From Kibdelosporangium aridum (GTDB lineage: Bacteria; Actinomycetota; Actinomycetes; Mycobacteriales; Pseudonocardiaceae), in NCBI RefSeq assembly GCF_900176515.1, contig NZ_FWXV01000005.1, positions 309,360 to 373,359 on the forward strand: a DNA stretch of 64,000 bases, given 5' to 3'. The notes beneath the pieces are model-generated. The model did no database searches. It had not been told where the DNA came from and saw nothing but the letters and a program-made list of their open reading frames with translations. Shown piece after piece: positions 25,487 through 33,778 of this stretch. Position 1 is the stretch's first letter, and each line of letters opens with the position of its first letter. A program made the translations under genes and the position numbers.

Positions 25487-26481
25487 ATCGGGGGCTGCGC
25501 GCGATCACTGTGTTGTCGGTTGTCGCGCTGGCTTTGACCGCCGTGACGTACTTGGTGTTCCGGCCTTCCGGCGGGTTACGTGTGACGGCATACTTCTCGT
25601 CGGCTGTTGGGTTGTACGAAGGGTCGACTGTCCGCGTCCTGGGTGTGCCGGTCGGTACGGTCGACTCTGTCGTTCCGGCCGGGCGGCTCGTGCGCGTGGA
25701 ACTGTCGGTGGACTCCGCGCGTGCTATCCCGGCGTCGGCCTCGGCTGTCGTGGTCGCACCGAGCCTGGTCAGCGACCGGTTCGTGCAGCTGTCGCCCGTT
25801 TACGCGGGCGGCGCCCGGATGTCGAGCGGTGCCGTGATCCCGGTCGAGCGCACGGTCACCCCGGTCGAACTGGACGAGCTGTACAAGAGCCTCAGCCAGT
25901 TGTCGATCGCACTGGGGCCGGACGGCGCGAACTCCAAGGGTGAGCTGTCGCGGCTGCTGGACGTGATGGCGGCGAACACCAAGGGCAACGGCGCCCTGAT
26001 CGGCGAGACGATCAAGCAGTTCGCCGACGCCTCGCGGACATTGGCTGCCGCCAAGGACCAGCTGTTCGGCACGGTCGACGGACTCCAGCAGTTCACATCG
26101 ATGCTGGCGCGCAACGACAACACGGTTGTCCGGTTCACCAACCAGTTGCGTGACGTCTCGGCGTCGCTGGCCGCCTCCCGTGCCGATCTCGGCGGTGCGT
26201 TGGCTGAACTAGCGGTTGCTTTGGAACAGGTCCGTGGGTTCGTCAAGGACAACCGCGCGGCGCTGAAGTCCAACGTGGACAAGCTGACCGACATCACCCG
26301 GGTCCTCGTGGACCAACGGAAATCGTTGGCCGAGGCGTTGGATGTCGCGCCGAACGCCGTGATGAACCTGTCCAACGCGATGGACCCGGCGACCGGGGCG
26401 CTTGAAGCCCGGGCGAACTTGTTGGAGTTCTACGATCCCGCCGGCCCGCCGCTGCCGCTGCCTCCGATGGGAGCCCGCTGA
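25483..26481 (+). CDS. mceD: Mce family protein, MceD
   Basis: 332 aa from the ATG overlapping the mceC stop. Anchor ITVLSVVALALTAVTYLVF, MlaD domain (SSAVGLYEGSTVRVLGVPVGTVD..., APSLVSDRFVQLSPVY), then a long helical segment to ~residue 300 (QFADASRTLAAAKDQLFGTV...). The C-terminus ends in PPLPLPPMGAR, like the Pro-rich tails of other MceD proteins. It shares a base with the mceE start (TGATG). Confidence 0.9.
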   Translation: MNRGLRAITVLSVVALALTAVTYLVFRPSGGLRVTAYFSSAVGLYEGSTVRVLGVPVGTVDSVVPAGRLVRVELSVDSARAIPASASAVVVAPSLVSDRFVQLSPVYAGGARMSSGAVIPVERTVTPVELDELYKSLSQLSIALGPDGANSKGELSRLLDVMAANTKGNGALIGETIKQFADASRTLAAAKDQLFGTVDGLQQFTSMLARNDNTVVRFTNQLRDVSASLAASRADLGGALAELAVALEQVRGFVKDNRAALKSNVDKLTDITRVLVDQRKSLAEALDVAPNAVMNLSNAMDPATGALEARANLLEFYDPAGPPLPLPPMGAR

Positions 26482-27515
26482 TGCGTGTCTTCGTCTTGGC
26501 TTTGGTGCTGCTGGTGGCGGGTTGCGGGGCGGGCGGGTTCAACGGGGTCTACAACCTGCCGCTGCCCGGCGGCGCCGACATCGGCGATCACCCGTACCGG
26601 GTGCGGGTGCAGTTCACCGACGTCCTGGACCTGGTGCCACAAGCAGGGGTGAAGGTCAACGATGTGCCGGTCGGCCGAGTCGACCAGATCGACGTGGCCC
26701 CCGACGGCTGGACCGCCGAAGTCGTGCTGCTGGTGAACGGCGACATCGCGTTGCCCGCCAACGCCCGGGCCTCGGTCCGGCAGTCCAGCCTGCTCGGCGA
26801 GAAGTTCGTCGAACTGCGCGCACCTGACGCACCGACCGGAAGACTCGTCGACTCCGACGTGATCCCCGTCGACCGGACAAACCGCAACGCCGAAATCGAA
26901 GAGGTCTTCGGTGCGTTGTCGCTGTTGCTCAACGGCGGCGGCGTCGGCCAATTCCAGCAAATCGCCCGCGAGGTCAACAACGCGCTGTCCGGCAACGAGG
27001 CCGGGCTCCGGGCACTGTTGTCCAACATGGACCAGTTCATCGCCGAGCTGGACAACCACCGCTCGGAGATCACCCGTGCGCTGACCAGCTTGAACCGGCT
27101 CGCGGCGACCGTGGCTTCGCAGCGTGGCCGGATCAGCGGTGTTCTTCAGGACTTGGGTCCCGGCATCGACGTGCTGACCCAGCAACGGGAACAACTCGTC
27201 GGTCTGCTCAAATCGCTGGACAACTTGTCGAAGGTCGCGGTGTCGACGATCAACAAGTCCCGGGACGACATCGTCGCCGACTTGAAGGCGCTGGAACCGA
27301 CGTTGCGAGCGTTGGCTTCGGCAGGGGAGAAGCTGCCGCAGTCGTTCGAGTTGCTGCTGACGTATCCGTTCACGGACACCGCGGCACAGGCGATCAAGGG
27401 CGACTACCTGAACGTGTTCATCGGACTGGCACCGCCACCGGCCGCGGACCCCGACGCACCGGTTGTCCCGCTCCGACCGATGGACCCACCGGTGCTTACC
27501 TCGGGAGGCCGCTGA
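26481..27515 (+). CDS. mceE: Mce family lipoprotein, MceE
   Basis: 344 aa. Lipoprotein signal MRVFVLALVLLVAGC with lipobox LVAGC (Cys15), which marks MceE (LprK type) in mce operons. MlaD domain ~residues 35-120 (DLVPQAGVKVNDVPVGRVDQ..., QSSLLGEKFVELRAP). Helical region follows; tail is Pro-rich (PPPAADPDAPVVPLRP). Anchored by lipid rather than a transmembrane helix. Confidence 0.9.
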   Translation: MRVFVLALVLLVAGCGAGGFNGVYNLPLPGGADIGDHPYRVRVQFTDVLDLVPQAGVKVNDVPVGRVDQIDVAPDGWTAEVVLLVNGDIALPANARASVRQSSLLGEKFVELRAPDAPTGRLVDSDVIPVDRTNRNAEIEEVFGALSLLLNGGGVGQFQQIAREVNNALSGNEAGLRALLSNMDQFIAELDNHRSEITRALTSLNRLAATVASQRGRISGVLQDLGPGIDVLTQQREQLVGLLKSLDNLSKVAVSTINKSRDDIVADLKALEPTLRALASAGEKLPQSFELLLTYPFTDTAAQAIKGDYLNVFIGLAPPPAADPDAPVVPLRPMDPPVLTSGGR

Positions 27516-28705
27516 TGCTGACCCGGCGGATCAAGGTGCAGGTGGCCATCTTCGTGGTGATCGCCTTGGTGGGCGTGAGCTACGTCGGCGCCAGCTACGC
27601 GGGCCTCGACCAGTTCTTCGGCGGCAGGGGCATGCTCGTCACCGCCAGGATGCCGGAGTCCGGTGGTCTGTTCACCAATTCCGAGGTCACCTACCGGGGC
27701 GTGCGCGTCGGCCGTGTCGGGCCGATGCACCTGACTGACGACGGGATCGAAGCCGAACTGCGCCTCGAGCCCGGTGCACCCGACATCCCGGCGGATCTCG
27801 TTGCGGTGGTGGCCAACAGGTCCGCGGTCGGTGAGCAGTACATCGATCTCAGACCTCGTCGCGATGATGGGCCGTATCTTGAGAACGGGTCGGTGATCAC
27901 GGGTGTGCACCTGCCGATGCCCGTGCAGGCTGTTCTTTCCGATTTGGACAGTCTGGTCGCGTCGGTGCCGATCGAGTCGCTGCAGACCGTCGTGGACGAG
28001 ATGAGCGACGCGTTCCGTGGCCGGGGCACCGACTTGCAGACCCTGCTGGACAACCAAGGTGAGTTCGTTCGGACAGCCACACAGTTTTTGCCGCAGACCC
28101 ACCAGTTGATCGACGACGGCGGCGCTGTTCTGCTGACCCAGCAGGAGCTTTCGTCGTCGATCAAGGGGTTCAGCGAGGACGCGCGCCTTTTGGCCGAACA
28201 GCTCAAGAAGTCCGACGGCGACCTTCGTAAACTGATCAAGGCGACGCCTGAGGTGTCCGCTGAGGTCAGCGGGCTACTCAGGGAATCCGGTACGGGCATT
28301 GGCGTCATACTCGCGAACCTGCTGACGCCCGCGCAGATCTTCGCCACCCGTGGCGACGCGTTCGAGCAGTTGCTGGGCACGTATCCCAAGGCCATCGGCG
28401 ACGGGTATCGGGTGATCGGGCCGGACGGGTCGACGAACATGGCCCTGGTCCTCAACTTCAACAACCCGCCGCCCTGCCGTGCCGGTTACGAAAGCACGGA
28501 ATACCGGCCAGGCAAGGATGTCAGTCCGGCGCCGTTCAACACCAACGCCCGGTGTACGTTGCCGCGCGGCAACCCGAGTTCGGTGCGTGGATCACAGAAC
28601 GTCCCCAAAGGCGGCCCGGTTCCGGGTGAGCCGGCGATCGTCGGGCTGGCGCCCGTGCCGCAAGGCCCGAAAACCCTGACCGAGGTTCTTGGAGGTGGCC
28701 GGTGA
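27515..28705 (+). CDS. mceF: Mce family protein, MceF
   Basis: 396 aa. N-terminal anchor VQVAIFVVIALVGVSYVGAS, MlaD domain (SGGLFTNSEVTYRGVRVGRV..., VVANRSAVGEQYIDLRP), a helical segment, then a Cys-bearing C-terminal region (NPPPCRAGYESTEYRPG, ARCTLPRGNP) typical of MceF. TGATG overlap with mceE before it and a four-base GTGA overlap with the next gene. Confidence 0.9.
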   Translation: MLTRRIKVQVAIFVVIALVGVSYVGASYAGLDQFFGGRGMLVTARMPESGGLFTNSEVTYRGVRVGRVGPMHLTDDGIEAELRLEPGAPDIPADLVAVVANRSAVGEQYIDLRPRRDDGPYLENGSVITGVHLPMPVQAVLSDLDSLVASVPIESLQTVVDEMSDAFRGRGTDLQTLLDNQGEFVRTATQFLPQTHQLIDDGGAVLLTQQELSSSIKGFSEDARLLAEQLKKSDGDLRKLIKATPEVSAEVSGLLRESGTGIGVILANLLTPAQIFATRGDAFEQLLGTYPKAIGDGYRVIGPDGSTNMALVLNFNNPPPCRAGYESTEYRPGKDVSPAPFNTNARCTLPRGNPSSVRGSQNVPKGGPVPGEPAIVGLAPVPQGPKTLTEVLGGGR

Positions 28706-29187
28706 AGGTATTCGCCATCGTCCTGGTGGTCGCGGCCGCCGCGTTCGCCGGGTGGTTCGGCTGGCAGTGGCTGCGTGCCAGCGACAGCGCCGAAGCGTAC
28801 GCCGAAACCAGGCAGGAGGTGCTGCGGGTCGGCGAGCAGGGCATCGCCAATCTGACCACTTTGGACCACCAGCGGATCGACGACGGCCTGGACCGCTGGC
28901 TCGAGTCCTCGACCGGGACGCTGCGCGACAGCCTGCTGCAGAGCCGGGACGACAGCCGCAAACGGCTCGAGGAAGGCAAGTCCACGACGGTCGGCAAGGT
29001 CGTCGACGCCGCCGTGACCGAGCTCGACCAGGAGAACGCACAGGTCATCGCGGCCGTCGAGGTCACGGTTACGCCGGCGGGCAGCGAGCCGGTGGTCAAG
29101 CGCAACAGGTTCGAGGCCGGGCTGAGCCGCACCGACTCCGGCTGGAAGCTCAGTTCGCTGCGAGCAGTGGAGGTGGGGACATCATGA
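28702..29187 (+). CDS. Mce-associated membrane protein (Mam-type)
   Basis: 161 aa. One N-terminal membrane helix (VFAIVLVVAAAAFAGWFGWQW), then an NTF2-like Mce-associated domain: AEAYAETRQEVLRVGEQGIANLTTLDHQRIDDGLDRW... and ENAQVIAAVEVTVTPAG. Such Mam proteins follow mceF in actinobacterial operons and stabilise the complex (family knowledge). GTG start overlaps mceF; its stop overlaps the next ATG. Confidence 0.8.
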   Translation: MKVFAIVLVVAAAAFAGWFGWQWLRASDSAEAYAETRQEVLRVGEQGIANLTTLDHQRIDDGLDRWLESSTGTLRDSLLQSRDDSRKRLEEGKSTTVGKVVDAAVTELDQENAQVIAAVEVTVTPAGSEPVVKRNRFEAGLSRTDSGWKLSSLRAVEVGTS

Positions 29188-29810
29188 CTGTCAAACAACG
29201 ACCGGTTCGCAAGCCCAAGGTCGCCGGGCACAACCGCCGCCGCCCCACAGTCGCCGACCCTCACGACGAGCCCCAGGTCGAATCTCAGGTCGAGCCCGCC
29301 GTGGAGTCGGAAAACCCGGAGGAGACGCACACCGAGGTGCGCCCCAAGTTCCCCCGAGTCCTCGTGATCGCCGCGGCGGTGTTGGTCGGCGCGGGCGTGT
29401 TCTTCCTGGTCAAAGCACAGTCCGTGGACACCGGCGTGGACACCAAGGCGATGACCGAGGTCAACGGCCAGGTCAAGGCGGGCCTGGAGAAGATCTTCTC
29501 CTTCAGCTACGACAACGTCGACGCGACCGGGGCACACGACGTGCTGGCCGGGCAGGCCGTCGGAGAGTACGACAAGCTGATCGAACAGGTCCGCGCGCAG
29601 GCCCCGGCGCAGAAGCTGGTGCTCGCGACCAGGGTGACGACCACCGGCGTGAAGTCGATCGACGGCGACAAAGCCGAACTGCTCGTGTTCCTCGACCAGG
29701 TCGCCACCCGTGTCGACACCGGCAAGACCAACGGCAGCGCGGCCGCGTTGAGCGTTACCGCGCACAAGCAGGACGGTGTCTGGAAAATCGTTTCGCTGAT
29801 CCCGAGGTAA
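29184..29810 (+). CDS. Mce-associated membrane protein (second copy)
   Basis: 208 aa. A charged cytoplasmic N-terminus (~60 residues, KQRPVRKPKVAGHNRRR, then an acidic PQVEPAVESE stretch) precedes one membrane helix (VLVIAAAVLVGAGVFFLVKA). After it comes an NTF2-like Mce-associated domain of the same type as the upstream gene (VNGQVKAGLEKIFSFSYDNVDATGAHDVLAG). The ATG at 29184 overlaps the previous stop. Last gene of the mce operon, followed at once by a strong terminator. Confidence 0.8.
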   Translation: MTVKQRPVRKPKVAGHNRRRPTVADPHDEPQVESQVEPAVESENPEETHTEVRPKFPRVLVIAAAVLVGAGVFFLVKAQSVDTGVDTKAMTEVNGQVKAGLEKIFSFSYDNVDATGAHDVLAGQAVGEYDKLIEQVRAQAPAQKLVLATRVTTTGVKSIDGDKAELLVFLDQVATRVDTGKTNGSAAALSVTAHKQDGVWKIVSLIPR

Positions 29811-29850
29811 AGCCTCGTGGGCGTCGTCGGGGGACGTCCACGAGGCTTTT
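29809..29850 (+). terminator. Rho-independent terminator of the mce operon
   Basis: Arms AAAGCCTCGTGG (29809-29820) and CCACGAGGCTTT (29838-29849) match perfectly and are followed by TTTT-C. The stem starts inside the stop codon of the last mce-operon gene. Being A/T-tailed on both sides it may also stop transcription from the convergent secreted-protein gene. Confidence 0.8.
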
Positions 29851-29857
29851 CTTCACC

Positions 29858-30445
29858 CTACCACTTGATGGCGAGGGTGAGTCCGAGTGTATTTCCGGGA
29901 CCCGGGATGAGGCCGTTCAAAATCCCGGTCGAAAGGCCGCAGTCGGTGAATTCCGGAATGGTGTACGGGGCGGCGGTGAGTTCGCCGCCTTCCAGCGGGT
30001 TGAAGCCCGGTTCGGAGACCAGGTCGATGGACGCGGGCTTGGCTGTACGGCAGTTGTCGCCGACGAACAGCGGGAACCCGATCGCCTTGACGTCGGTCAG
30101 CCGGATGACCACGTCGGAGTGCGCGGTGACCGCGCCGTCGGTCAGCGTCCCGGTCACCTTGCCGACCTGCTGCATGGTCACGGTCGCGGTGGTCGGGAAG
30201 ACGCCGAAGATCTTGAAGCTGCCCTGCGACGGCGGCAGTTGCATGTCCGCGGTGAACCGGCCGGTCGCCCCTTCCAGGTCGACGACGAGCGAGCCGGGCC
30301 CCAGCGGCAGGGTCGCGTTCAGTTTCTTGATGGTCGACGAGCCTTTGGTGATGTCGTAGGTGAAGACGGGATCCGCGGCGGCGGTACCGGCACCGAGCAA
30401 TGTGGCGGTCAACGCGATAGCGCCGATGAGGACGGGTCTGAGCAT
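29858..30445 (-). CDS. Small secreted protein, paralogue of the C-terminal domain of 19364-20704
   Basis: 195 aa. Sec signal MLRPVLIGAIALTATLLGAG with cleavage near AAA-DP. The mature part (~170 aa) is one beta-rich domain with two Cys (DNCRTAKP, FTDCGLSTG). It is recognisably homologous to residues ~255-440 of the secreted protein that opens the mce operon (see that entry for the matching segments). Good ribosome site AAGGAG eight bases before the ATG. It faces the end of the mce operon across the shared terminator. I do not know the family's function; an envelope role linked to Mce is inference from this bracketing. Confidence 0.75.
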   Translation of the reverse strand: MLRPVLIGAIALTATLLGAGTAAADPVFTYDITKGSSTIKKLNATLPLGPGSLVVDLEGATGRFTADMQLPPSQGSFKIFGVFPTTATVTMQQVGKVTGTLTDGAVTAHSDVVIRLTDVKAIGFPLFVGDNCRTAKPASIDLVSEPGFNPLEGGELTAAPYTIPEFTDCGLSTGILNGLIPGPGNTLGLTLAIKW

Positions 30446-30497
30446 GGGTCGATCTCCTTGTCGAAAATCGCACTCCTCAGGTTCGTGAAATCAAACC

Positions 30498-30509
30498 TAC
30501 TCGCGAGTA
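30498..30509. promoter_or_regulatory. 12-bp palindrome TACTCGCGAGTA
   Basis: Perfect palindrome ~55 bases upstream of the start of the small secreted-protein gene, where its promoter should lie. The size and symmetry suit a TetR-type operator. The CCTACTCG half also occurs in the imperfect repeat at 18049 before the mce-side secreted gene, hinting at shared control. No regulator gene for it is identified here. Confidence 0.35.
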
Positions 30510-30567
30510 CATTACGCCACAAGGCGGTGGCCGACAAGGCTCTCAAATTGTCATGCGAGTGAGCGTT

Positions 30568-31152
30568 CTACTGCTTGGGTCTCGCGCGGATGTGCATTTT
30601 CTCGCCTTGTTTGCCGAACAGGCTCAGAATTTCGACCGGACGGCGGTCCGCGCTGCCGAACCAGTGGGGCAATCGGGTGTCGAACTCCGCCGCCTCGCCG
30701 GTCTTGAGCACCACGTCCTTGTCCGCGAGCAGCATCCGCAGCTGTCCGGACAGGACGTAGAGCCACTCGTAGCCCTCGTGGGTGACCATTTTCGGCTCGC
30801 ACCGCTCGCCGGGAAGGATCATCTTGTACGCCTGCAGCCCGCCCGGTTGCTTGGTCAACGGCAGAATGGTGATGTAGCTGCCGTCGCGTTGCTTGACGCG
30901 TCGTGGCGCGATGCGCACGCGCGGGTCGCCCACTTCCGGCGCGCCGACGAGCTCGTCGAGCGGCACCTGGTGGGCCTGCGCGATCGGCAGCAGCAGCTCG
31001 AGGCTGGGTTTTCGCAGGCCCGACTCGAGCCTGGACAATGTGCTCTTCGAAATGCCTGTCACCCTGGCCAGCTCGGTCAGCGTGACGCCGCGTTCGGTGC
31101 GTACGCGCTTGAGGCGCGGCCCGACCTCGGCCAGTGTGTCCGCGAGATCCAT
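30568..31152 (-). CDS. XRE-family regulator with C-terminal cupin
   Basis: 194 aa. The N-terminal HTH_3 domain (about residues 10-68: LKRVRTERGVTLTELARVTGISKSTLSRLESG) is followed by a cupin_2 sensor domain (YKMILPGERCEPKMVTHEGYEWLYVLSGQ..., LKTGEAAEFDTRLPHWFGSA). This HTH-cupin layout is that of small repressors that control an adjacent metabolic gene. The ATG at 31152 is the start of the HTH domain; the open frame beyond it runs into the divergent gene. It is divergent from the flavoprotein at 31220 with 67 bases between them, so control of that gene and of itself is likely. Confidence 0.85.
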   Translation of the reverse strand: MDLADTLAEVGPRLKRVRTERGVTLTELARVTGISKSTLSRLESGLRKPSLELLLPIAQAHQVPLDELVGAPEVGDPRVRIAPRRVKQRDGSYITILPLTKQPGGLQAYKMILPGERCEPKMVTHEGYEWLYVLSGQLRMLLADKDVVLKTGEAAEFDTRLPHWFGSADRRPVEILSLFGKQGEKMHIRARPKQ

Positions 31153-31219
31153 GCTCCCAGTGTTGCAGAAACGGCAACAAAAGTTGTCGCTCCGGCATCG
31201 GGCTGGGCAACCTCGCGGT

Positions 31220-32143
31220 ATGAACACATATGACGTCGTCGTTATCGGGGCCGGTGTGGCCGGTCTCAACGCTGCCCTGGTGCTGACCAGGGCCCGCCGC
31301 TCGGTCCTGGTCTTGGACTCGGGCCAGCCGCGCAACAAGCCCGCTGCGCACTCCCACGGCTTCCTCACCCGGGACGGAATTCCCCCGAGTGAGCTCAACG
31401 AACTCGGGCGTAAGGAGGTGGAAGGCTACGGCGGCGAGTTCATCCAAGGCGAGGTGACCGCGATCTCCCGTGGGTTCACTGTGGACCTTGCCGACGGCAC
31501 GCAAGTCAAGGCGCGCCGCGTGTTGGTCGCCACAGGTCTGCGCGACGAACTGCCCAACATCCCCGGCCTGGCTGAGCGGTGGGGAAAGGACGCGATCGCG
31601 TGCCCGTACTGCCACGGCTACGAGTTCGCGGACCGGCCAATCGGCGTGCTGTACGACGCCCATCACGCGTTGCTGCTGCGGCAATGGTCGTCCGACATCG
31701 TCTTCTTCGCGCAGTCCCAAGATGTTCCGGAGCGGGTGAAGCTGGAATCGAGGGGCATCCGGATCGTCGAAGGCACGGTCAGCGGACTGCTGGTGGAGAA
31801 CGACCGGCTGCGGGGCGTCGAGTTGACCGACGGCCGTTGCATCCCAAGGGAAGCGCTGTTCTTGAAGCCGAACTTCGTGCCACGGGACGACTTCCTCAAG
31901 CCGCTCGGCTACGACCCGGCACTCACCGGGCCCAACGGGAAGACGAACGTCGACGGCATTTGGGTCGCTGGCAACGTGGGCAACCTGATGGCGAACTTGA
32001 TCGCCTCGGCCGCCGAAGGTTCGACCGCGGCCGCGATGATCAACTTTGACCTGGTGCAAGCCGACACCGACAACGCTGTGATGTTTTCGCACGCCGCAGA
32101 ACGCGAAGCACACGTCATGAGGCACCGTCACAGCCCGGTATGA
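31220..32143 (+). CDS. NAD(P)/FAD-dependent oxidoreductase, thioredoxin-reductase-like
   Basis: 307 aa. N-terminal FAD Rossmann motif VVVIGAGVAGLNAALVL, the redox-active CPYC in the position of thioredoxin reductase (IACPYCHGYEF, residues ~131-141), and the second FAD motif NVDGIWVAGNVGN. The NAD(P) motif is degenerate (GVLYDAHHALLL lacks GxGxxA), so NADPH use is doubtful. This class reduces thioredoxin-like partners or oxidises dithiols in secondary-metabolite pathways. Divergent from the XRE/cupin regulator. No thioredoxin gene nearby. Confidence 0.8.
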   Translation: MNTYDVVVIGAGVAGLNAALVLTRARRSVLVLDSGQPRNKPAAHSHGFLTRDGIPPSELNELGRKEVEGYGGEFIQGEVTAISRGFTVDLADGTQVKARRVLVATGLRDELPNIPGLAERWGKDAIACPYCHGYEFADRPIGVLYDAHHALLLRQWSSDIVFFAQSQDVPERVKLESRGIRIVEGTVSGLLVENDRLRGVELTDGRCIPREALFLKPNFVPRDDFLKPLGYDPALTGPNGKTNVDGIWVAGNVGNLMANLIASAAEGSTAAAMINFDLVQADTDNAVMFSHAAEREAHVMRHRHSPV

Positions 32144-32231
32144 CATCGGGTCGTCCGCGCGAAGGATGTGGTCGTCCCGGCTTTCGCACTAACTTTCCCC
32201 GCACGGTGGATTTTCCACGAGGGGAGAACAG

Positions 32232-33752
32232 ATGCGAAGACCCCTGTCGATGATGCTGGTCGTCGCCGCGGTGCTGGCTGTGCTGGCGCCGCAGGCCACG
32301 GCCGAGCCGAGGGGACCAGACCTGACGTGGGGCAAGTGCCCGCCGTCGCTGATCGGTATCGACGATCCCAGACTGCTCTGTGCGACCTTGCCGGTCCCGT
32401 TGGACTACCGCGATCCCAAGGGGCACACGATCGACATCCAGGTCTCGAAGCTGGAGACCGCCAAGCCGGACAAGCGCCGGGGGGTCCTGCTGCACAACGC
32501 GGGCGGGCCAGGTGGACCGAGCCTGCACCTGCCCGCTGCGTATGCGGGCTTCTATCCGCAGGAGGTGCTCGACCAGTACGACCTGGTGAGCTTCGATCCG
32601 CGTGGCGTGGGGTACAGCGCGCCCGTCACGTGTGGCCGTACGCCGCAGGCAATCCCGTCCGACAGGTACTTCCCGTTCCCCACGGCGGACGGGTCGATCA
32701 CCAGGAACGTGGAGTTCGCCCAAGAGTTGGCGCGTGATTGTGTGCGGCACAGCGGCGATCTCATGCCGTTCATCACGACCGCGAACACCGCGCGGGACAT
32801 GGACAGACTGCGGATCGCTTTGGGGGAGAAGAAGATCTCCTACAACAGTGGTTCGTACGGCAGCTACCTCGGCGCGGTGTACGCGACGTTGTTCGCGGAC
32901 AAGACAGACCGGTTCGTCATGGGTGCCAATGTCGACCCGAATCGGGTATGGCACAAGCAATGGGCGTTGTGGGACCACGGCTTCGAGCTGAGGTTCGCGG
33001 ACGTGGCGACGTGGCTGGCCGAGCGGAACGCGACGTACGGGCTTGGCGCCACGCCGGACGCGGTCCGGGCCAAGTACTTCGAGCTGGTGGCGAAGCTGGA
33101 CGCGAAGCCCGTGACACACCCGCAGGCCGGGCCGATCAACGGGAATCTCTTCCGGTTCATCGTGTTCGCGTTGTCGTATCACACGGTGCAGTTCCCGCAG
33201 CAGGCGCAGTGGTGGGTGTTCGCTGATGGCGGTACACCGCCGAGCGCTGCGGCAACCGCCGTACCTGAGGTTCCCGCGGACAACCCCCGGGCATCGCAGC
33301 TGGCTGTGCTCTGTGGTGATGGCGGCTTCCCGCGCGACATCCAGCACTACCAGAGGGAAGTCAACGTCCACCGCAAGCTTTTCCCGTTGCTCAACGGCAT
33401 GGGCACGAACATCTGGCCGTGCGCGTTCACGCCCGGCTCGGCCGAGCCGCCGGTGAAGGTCACCGGCAAGGGCCCGGCCAACATCCTGTTGGTCCAGACG
33501 CTGCGGGACCATGTCACGCCGTACATCGGTGCGCTGGGAATGCGGTATGCCCTGGGGCAACGCAGCAAGATGGTGACGGTCAACACCGGCAACCATGGTG
33601 CATACGACCGGAGCACGCCGTCCTGCGCGACGCGTGCGGCCGACCAGTTCCTGGCCACAGGTGTCCTGCCCGCACGGGACATGTTCTGCGAACCAGACTC
33701 GGTACCTCCGACTGCTACCGACAAGGTCAACCCGCTGCTGCTGAACTGGTAG
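32232..33752 (+). CDS. Secreted alpha/beta hydrolase, TAP-like peptidase family (copy 1)
   Basis: 506 aa. Signal peptide RRPLSMMLVVAAVLAVLAPQ with cleavage after ATA. Alpha/beta fold: oxyanion region LLHNAGGPGGPS, DLVSFDPRGVGYS, nucleophile elbow YNSGSYGSYLGAVYATLF (Ser in SGSYG; the usual first Gly is Ser), and the C-terminal TAP-like domain with Asp in LRDHVTPY and His in NTGNHGAY. It belongs with secreted mycelial tripeptidyl aminopeptidases and related esterases. GGGGAG precedes the ATG. Tandem with a close paralogue. Substrate not predictable. Confidence 0.85.
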   Translation: MRRPLSMMLVVAAVLAVLAPQATAEPRGPDLTWGKCPPSLIGIDDPRLLCATLPVPLDYRDPKGHTIDIQVSKLETAKPDKRRGVLLHNAGGPGGPSLHLPAAYAGFYPQEVLDQYDLVSFDPRGVGYSAPVTCGRTPQAIPSDRYFPFPTADGSITRNVEFAQELARDCVRHSGDLMPFITTANTARDMDRLRIALGEKKISYNSGSYGSYLGAVYATLFADKTDRFVMGANVDPNRVWHKQWALWDHGFELRFADVATWLAERNATYGLGATPDAVRAKYFELVAKLDAKPVTHPQAGPINGNLFRFIVFALSYHTVQFPQQAQWWVFADGGTPPSAAATAVPEVPADNPRASQLAVLCGDGGFPRDIQHYQREVNVHRKLFPLLNGMGTNIWPCAFTPGSAEPPVKVTGKGPANILLVQTLRDHVTPYIGALGMRYALGQRSKMVTVNTGNHGAYDRSTPSCATRAADQFLATGVLPARDMFCEPDSVPPTATDKVNPLLLNW

Positions 33753-33778
33753 CGGGAATCTTCATGAGGGGAGAAGGA

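Noticed and set aside
30893..31219. N-terminal extension of the flavoprotein frame
   Set aside because: Overlaps the XRE gene on the other strand; the FAD motif begins right after the ATG at 31220.
31220..32143. Classic NADPH thioredoxin reductase (trxB)
   Set aside because: The NAD(P) motif is degenerate and no thioredoxin gene is nearby, so only the broader family is claimed.
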